A stretch of 64,000 nt of DNA, taken from contig CM077833.1 in assembly GCA_039720395.1 (NCBI GenBank), positions 18,227,133-18,291,132 of the forward strand. Direction: 5' to 3'. The position numbers and the translations under genes were made by a program. The notes beneath the pieces were generated by a model. The model did not search any database. It had not been told where the DNA came from and saw nothing but the letters and a program-made list of their open reading frames with translations. The stretch is from Liquidambar formosana. Lineage: Eukaryota > Streptophyta > Magnoliopsida > Saxifragales > Altingiaceae. Shown in pieces: positions 60,268 through 64,000 of the stretch; the stretch's first letter is position 1; every line of letters begins with the position of its first letter.

Positions 60268-61636
60268 GTTAATTATTTTTTAATACCTTCAACTTTGGGG
60301 GTAGTTTCAATTTAGTCCACAAACTTAAAATTGTCTCAATTTAGTGACAACTTATAACTTCTTGTTGCAATGTGGTCCAGGGCCTGACGTCTATTAAGGT
60401 TTTTGACGGAAATGGCATGTGCCGCGCATGTGAGGCTTACGTGGAGCCTATGTGGCATCCACATGTGCTTCCCGCCCAATTAGAGATCACGTGAGGTAGA
60501 CGTGATCCTCTTCCAGCATTTTTAGGGCTTTTTTACGAAAATAAACCCCCAATTCCTTCTTCACGATCTCTCTCGAATGAACCCCAAATCTTCCAATTAG
60601 GGTTGTGAACCAAATCGTCTCCAAGATTGAACCCCAAATCATTGTGTTTATCAAACCCCTAATAACTGTCACAATTGAGGCTTGCTTTACTATCTTCTTC
60701 AGTCGAGGCTTGCTGACAATTGTCGGAACCACAATCATGCTTTATTTTGTTTTGTTACAGAAAAATGTATGATTGCCAGGACCGTAATCATGCTTTTAAG
60801 AGTTAGTGTTGTAAAGTATTTACAATTAGGGTTTTGATTTATATATTCATGATGCTTTAGCGACTATTGTGTAGCATATTAGGCTTTTAAGGGTTTTAAG
60901 TCGTTGGGTTGAATATATTAGTTGAATATTTTGTGTAGTAAATTAGGGGACCACACTCAATGGTCCCCTGCAGTTGACAATGAAATTGTTTTTTTATTAA
61001 GTGTTGAATTGTTTATTCGAAATGGTCCCCTACAAGTATAGTATATTGTTTGTTAATTGTGTTTGTTTTTTATACTTTTTTTGCTTGTCACTAATTACAT
61101 GTGTTTTACCCATTTTTTAAATTTGATTTGTTGTGTGTCTTTGATATTTTGAAGAAGGAATTTGTGCACTAAATATGGATGGTTGCATTATTGTTGCTTT
61201 GTATCATGGGGGTACTTTGTGGAGTACCCTAAGCCTGCATATGTGAGCAGGGAAATTCAATACACAACTAATATGGATTTAAATTTCTTCTCAGTACCCC
61301 ATATGAGAAAGTGTGTAGCATCTTTGGGGTACATGGATATGAAGAATATGTGGTATTTGTTACCTACGATTGAGTTTAGTGATGGTCTTAGGATTTTAGA
61401 GACTAACTAGGATCTTTTGGAGATGGTGGTATCATTAGGGCCCATGGATATAATGGTACATATTTATGTTGAACATGGCATTGATGATGGGTCCTAGATT
61501 ATATACCCTTTGATGAGTGTTTAGAAAATGTTGTTGCTGAAGATATGATGGACAATGAAGATTCCGATGCAACTAAAGGGGGCCTTGATGATGTGGGTTG
61601 AAATGTAGAGCAAGGGGGAATTGATGATGGAAGTTA
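60268..61636 (+). pseudogene. MULE (Mutator-like) transposon fragment with PB1-like domain
   Basis: Starts with a GGGTTAATTATTTTTTAATA terminus typical of plant Mutator-like ends. At 61170-61500 it encodes a degenerate copy of the PB1-like N-terminal domain of plant MULE transposases (YFVEYPKPAYVSREIQYTTN, NFFSVPHMRKCVASLGYMDM, IEFSDGLRILETN, then a stop and DLLEMVVS). A frameshift near 61210 and a TAG near 61410 break it. No catalytic region and no right terminus follow, as LTR-like sequence begins at about 61637. Confidence 0.65.
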
Positions 61637-63038
61637 CTGTTGGCCTAAAAGGTTTCAATCCCATGATTTTGATGACAACAATGCATTAGATGGCCTAATG
61701 AACCTTTAAATTCAATATGAAACAGGTACTTAAGGAATTCAAGCAATCAAGGACATATTTGCTTAGTAAATAGCCAAAACGTAGCAAAAGAACTCAAGTC
61801 AACAATATCCAACACTTAAACGTACATCAAGCGAAGAATCTAGCTTCTATTAAGAGTGTTAGGATCATATTTGTAAGATTTGATCTTAATTTCTGTTCAT
61901 ATGTGAATTATGTTGGGAATCAAACTAGAGAGGAAAAATACAAAGGCGGAATTTAAAATTTTTCCTATGATTCCCAAACCCATGAATCTTAATTATGCTT
62001 AATACAAAAACCCATAAACCTAACTACCAAGAGAGTTAGGGTACTTACAGTTGAACAAGTCTTCTCCTTTATGCTCCAAGCTTTGTCTTCTGATTGAGCA
62101 GTCCAAGTGCACTATCTCCAACAGTATCCACACCTAGCTTGAGCAAGTTGTCCTTTCCTTCTTCTTCCTTAGGGTTGCTAGAGGTGAAGAAGAGAGAGAG
62201 AGAGAGAGAGCCTCCAAGGGAGAATTCGGCCAGCACTTGGGGAGGAGTGATTGTGATGATGTCATCACCTTATAGTGGGCATTATATAGCCCACTAATAG
62301 GGCCGGCCAAGGGGGGATTCCAAACCCTAATCTAATTTGTGTAATTACTCTTAATTACACAATTAGCCCACTAGTTTGCATTAAATACAAATTAGCCCCT
62401 TAAAGAACTTTTCTTTAATCACTTATACCCTTTCTCTCATAGACAATCAAGCTCTCTTAGCATGATCAGTGTGTGACCCATTGGGTTCACATCATCAAGT
62501 AGTAGGAACAGCACAAGTTGTGCACAATGGAACACTTTCCATTAAGGGTCTAATTGAAACTCTTTTCAATTCCCTAATTGATTATAACTCATTTATATCA
62601 ATTAGGGCTTCTACTAACCATGAGTAACACCTAGCATATGGCTCATGGTGTGGTCCTTAATGAGGTGAATAGTCATTTACAAAGAACCCTTCTGTTATAG
62701 TTTACAGGTTACAATTTCATCCTTCCATCAACACAATGTCTCCAATTGAACTAATAGGACACGGAAATCTATCAAGTCCCTAGTTCAATTAATTTATACT
62801 CATTCATTAATATCAACTCAATGATGAACTTATGGAAACTCCTTTCCATATTCATTCTACCATGGGCCCATGGATTTAATGAGTTATATTCAATGAATGC
62901 TGTATGAGACATTCACTCTCTTTTTCCTGAGAGTGATGGATTCCTTGTTGATCACTCACATGCCTTCACACACATAGCAGTAGGGCCAATAAACACCCTT
63001 ACAGACCCCTGAATAGGATCTGCACTTAGTGTTATCAA
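61637..63038. mobile_element. LTR-retrotransposon fragments up to the assembly gap
   Basis: At 61637 begins TGTTGGCCTAAAAGGTTTCA, which resembles the start of plant retrotransposon LTRs. A second LTR-like stretch starts near 61913 (TGTTGGGAATCAAACTAGAG) and continues with a leader containing a GA tract (62189-62210) to the gap. No gag or pol coding sequence is seen. Boundaries are approximate. Confidence 0.4.
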
Positions 63039-63138
63039 NNNNNNNNNNNNNNNNNNNNNNNNNNNNNNNNNNNNNNNNNNNNNNNNNNNNNNNNNNNNNN
63101 NNNNNNNNNNNNNNNNNNNNNNNNNNNNNNNNNNNNNN
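63039..63138. other. assembly gap (100 N)
   Basis: Exactly 100 unknown bases, the conventional size for a gap of unknown length between joined contigs. Open frames reading across it are artefacts. Confidence 0.99.
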
Positions 63139-63162
63139 ACTAACACCACATGTTTTCGACAG

Positions 63163-64000
63163 AGCATTTCTTCTCAGGAACGGCGCACCGAGAAGCATAT
63201 GCAACAATCCTGCACTCTGCTCATGTATATGTTTGTGGGCCATTGCTGCAGCTCAGAGTATCCGCACAGCAGGCTCAACAAGGGATCTTGTGATACTTGT
63301 TGACGAAACAATAAGCTATTATCACCGGGAAGGCCTGGAGGCTGCAGGGTGGAAAATTCATATAATCCAAAGAATCAGGAACCCCAAAGCCGAAAAGGAT
63401 GCCTACAATGAATGGAATTATAGCAAATTCCGTCTCTGGCAGTTGACTGATTATGACAAGATCATTTTCATTGATGCGGACATGCTAATACTAAGGAATA
63501 TCGATTTCCTGTTTGAAATGCCAGAAATATCTGGGACAGGGAATAATGCTACCCTGTTCAACTCCGGTGTGATGGTGGTTGAGCCTTCGAATTGCACATT
63601 CCAGCTATTGATGGATCACATCAATGAGATCGAGTCCTACAATGGCGGGGACCAGGGGTATTTGAACGAAATCTTCACATGGTGGCATCGGATTCCAAAA
63701 CACATGAACTTCTTGAAGCACTTTTGGATCGGTGATGAGGAGGAGAAGAAATGAAGACTCGTCTCTTGGAGAAGATCCTCCTGTACTTTACGTCCTTCAT
63801 TATCTGGGTTTGAAGCCTTGGCTATGCTTTCAGGACTACGATTGCAACTGGAATGTGGACATATTGCAGGAGTTTGCGAGTGACATTGCGCATAGAAGAT
63901 GGTGGAAGGCGCATGACGCAATGCCAGAAAACTTGCAAAAGTACTGCTTGCTTAGGTCCAAGCAGAAGGCAGCATTGGAGTGGGATCGGAGGCAAGCGGA
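63163..64000 (+). pseudogene. GUX: third GUX fragment (exon 4), frameshifted copy of copy A, runs off the window
   Basis: Sequence from 63139 matches copy A from 19557 almost base for base, including 24 bases of intron before exon 4. Compared with copy A I count about four substitutions and three deletions: one G near 63239, four bases near 63750 and one T near 63767. These break the frame, although the net loss of six restores it for the remainder. Conserved GT8 text (IDADMLILRN, NGGDQGYLNE) is still readable. Because it starts right at a 100-N gap and the errors are short-run deletions, an unpolished or haplotypic contig end is more likely than a true third gene. Confidence 0.85.

Noticed and set aside
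1..64000. CRISPR arrays, operons or phage-like systems
   Set aside because: No regularly spaced short repeats with unique spacers were seen, and the gene structures are plainly those of a plant nucleus.

Overview
The window is plant nuclear DNA, most likely from a woody dicot-type angiosperm. It is AT-rich, its genes are split by GT-AG introns, poly-A/T runs and microsatellites are common, and plant-type transposons (LINE, SINE, hAT, MULE, TRIM, LTR elements) fill the introns and spacers. I joined exons by hand from homology to plant families, splice signals and reading phase; total coding length was used as an independent check. The species cannot be fixed from this sequence.

Layout: (1) 3606-14892, minus strand: a 13-exon VPS45 gene (Sec1/Munc18 family, vesicle fusion at the trans-Golgi/endosome) with a single-base frameshift in its second-last exon. 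Introns carry a hairpin, a tandem repeat, a long-TIR element and a LINE 3' end. (2) 16812-20609 and 22467-28060, plus strand: two intact tandem GT8 genes of the GUX/PGSIP class (glucuronic acid side chains on xylan, Golgi), inside a segmental duplication that includes upstream and downstream DNA. (3) 31577-35189, plus: an RS-rich CCCH zinc-finger protein. (4) 37561-44873, plus: a plastid-type RimP/UPF0090-like protein whose 4-kb first intron holds an LTR element and a complete TRIM element. (5) 45969-50230: a decayed hAT transposon inserted inside a tRNA-derived SINE, both with recognisable target-site duplications. (6) 55196-59098, plus: an intact serine carboxypeptidase-like gene of the SCPL42 type. 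(7) 60268-63038: MULE and LTR-retrotransposon debris. (8) 63039-63138: a 100-base assembly gap, followed by a frameshifted, almost identical piece of the first GUX gene that is best read as a misplaced or unpolished contig end.

From memory, the order VPS45 - GUX - UPF0090 matches Arabidopsis chromosome 1 (At1g77140 / At1g77130 / At1g77122), and CCCH - GUX matches the neighbours At3g18640 / At3g18660. The window therefore looks like an ancestral gene order that Arabidopsis split between duplicated blocks. No operon-like or wholly new biochemical system was found. The most notable points are the VPS45 frameshift, the GUX duplication and its internal rearrangements, the nested transposons, the miRNA-like hairpin and the suspect duplicate at the right edge.
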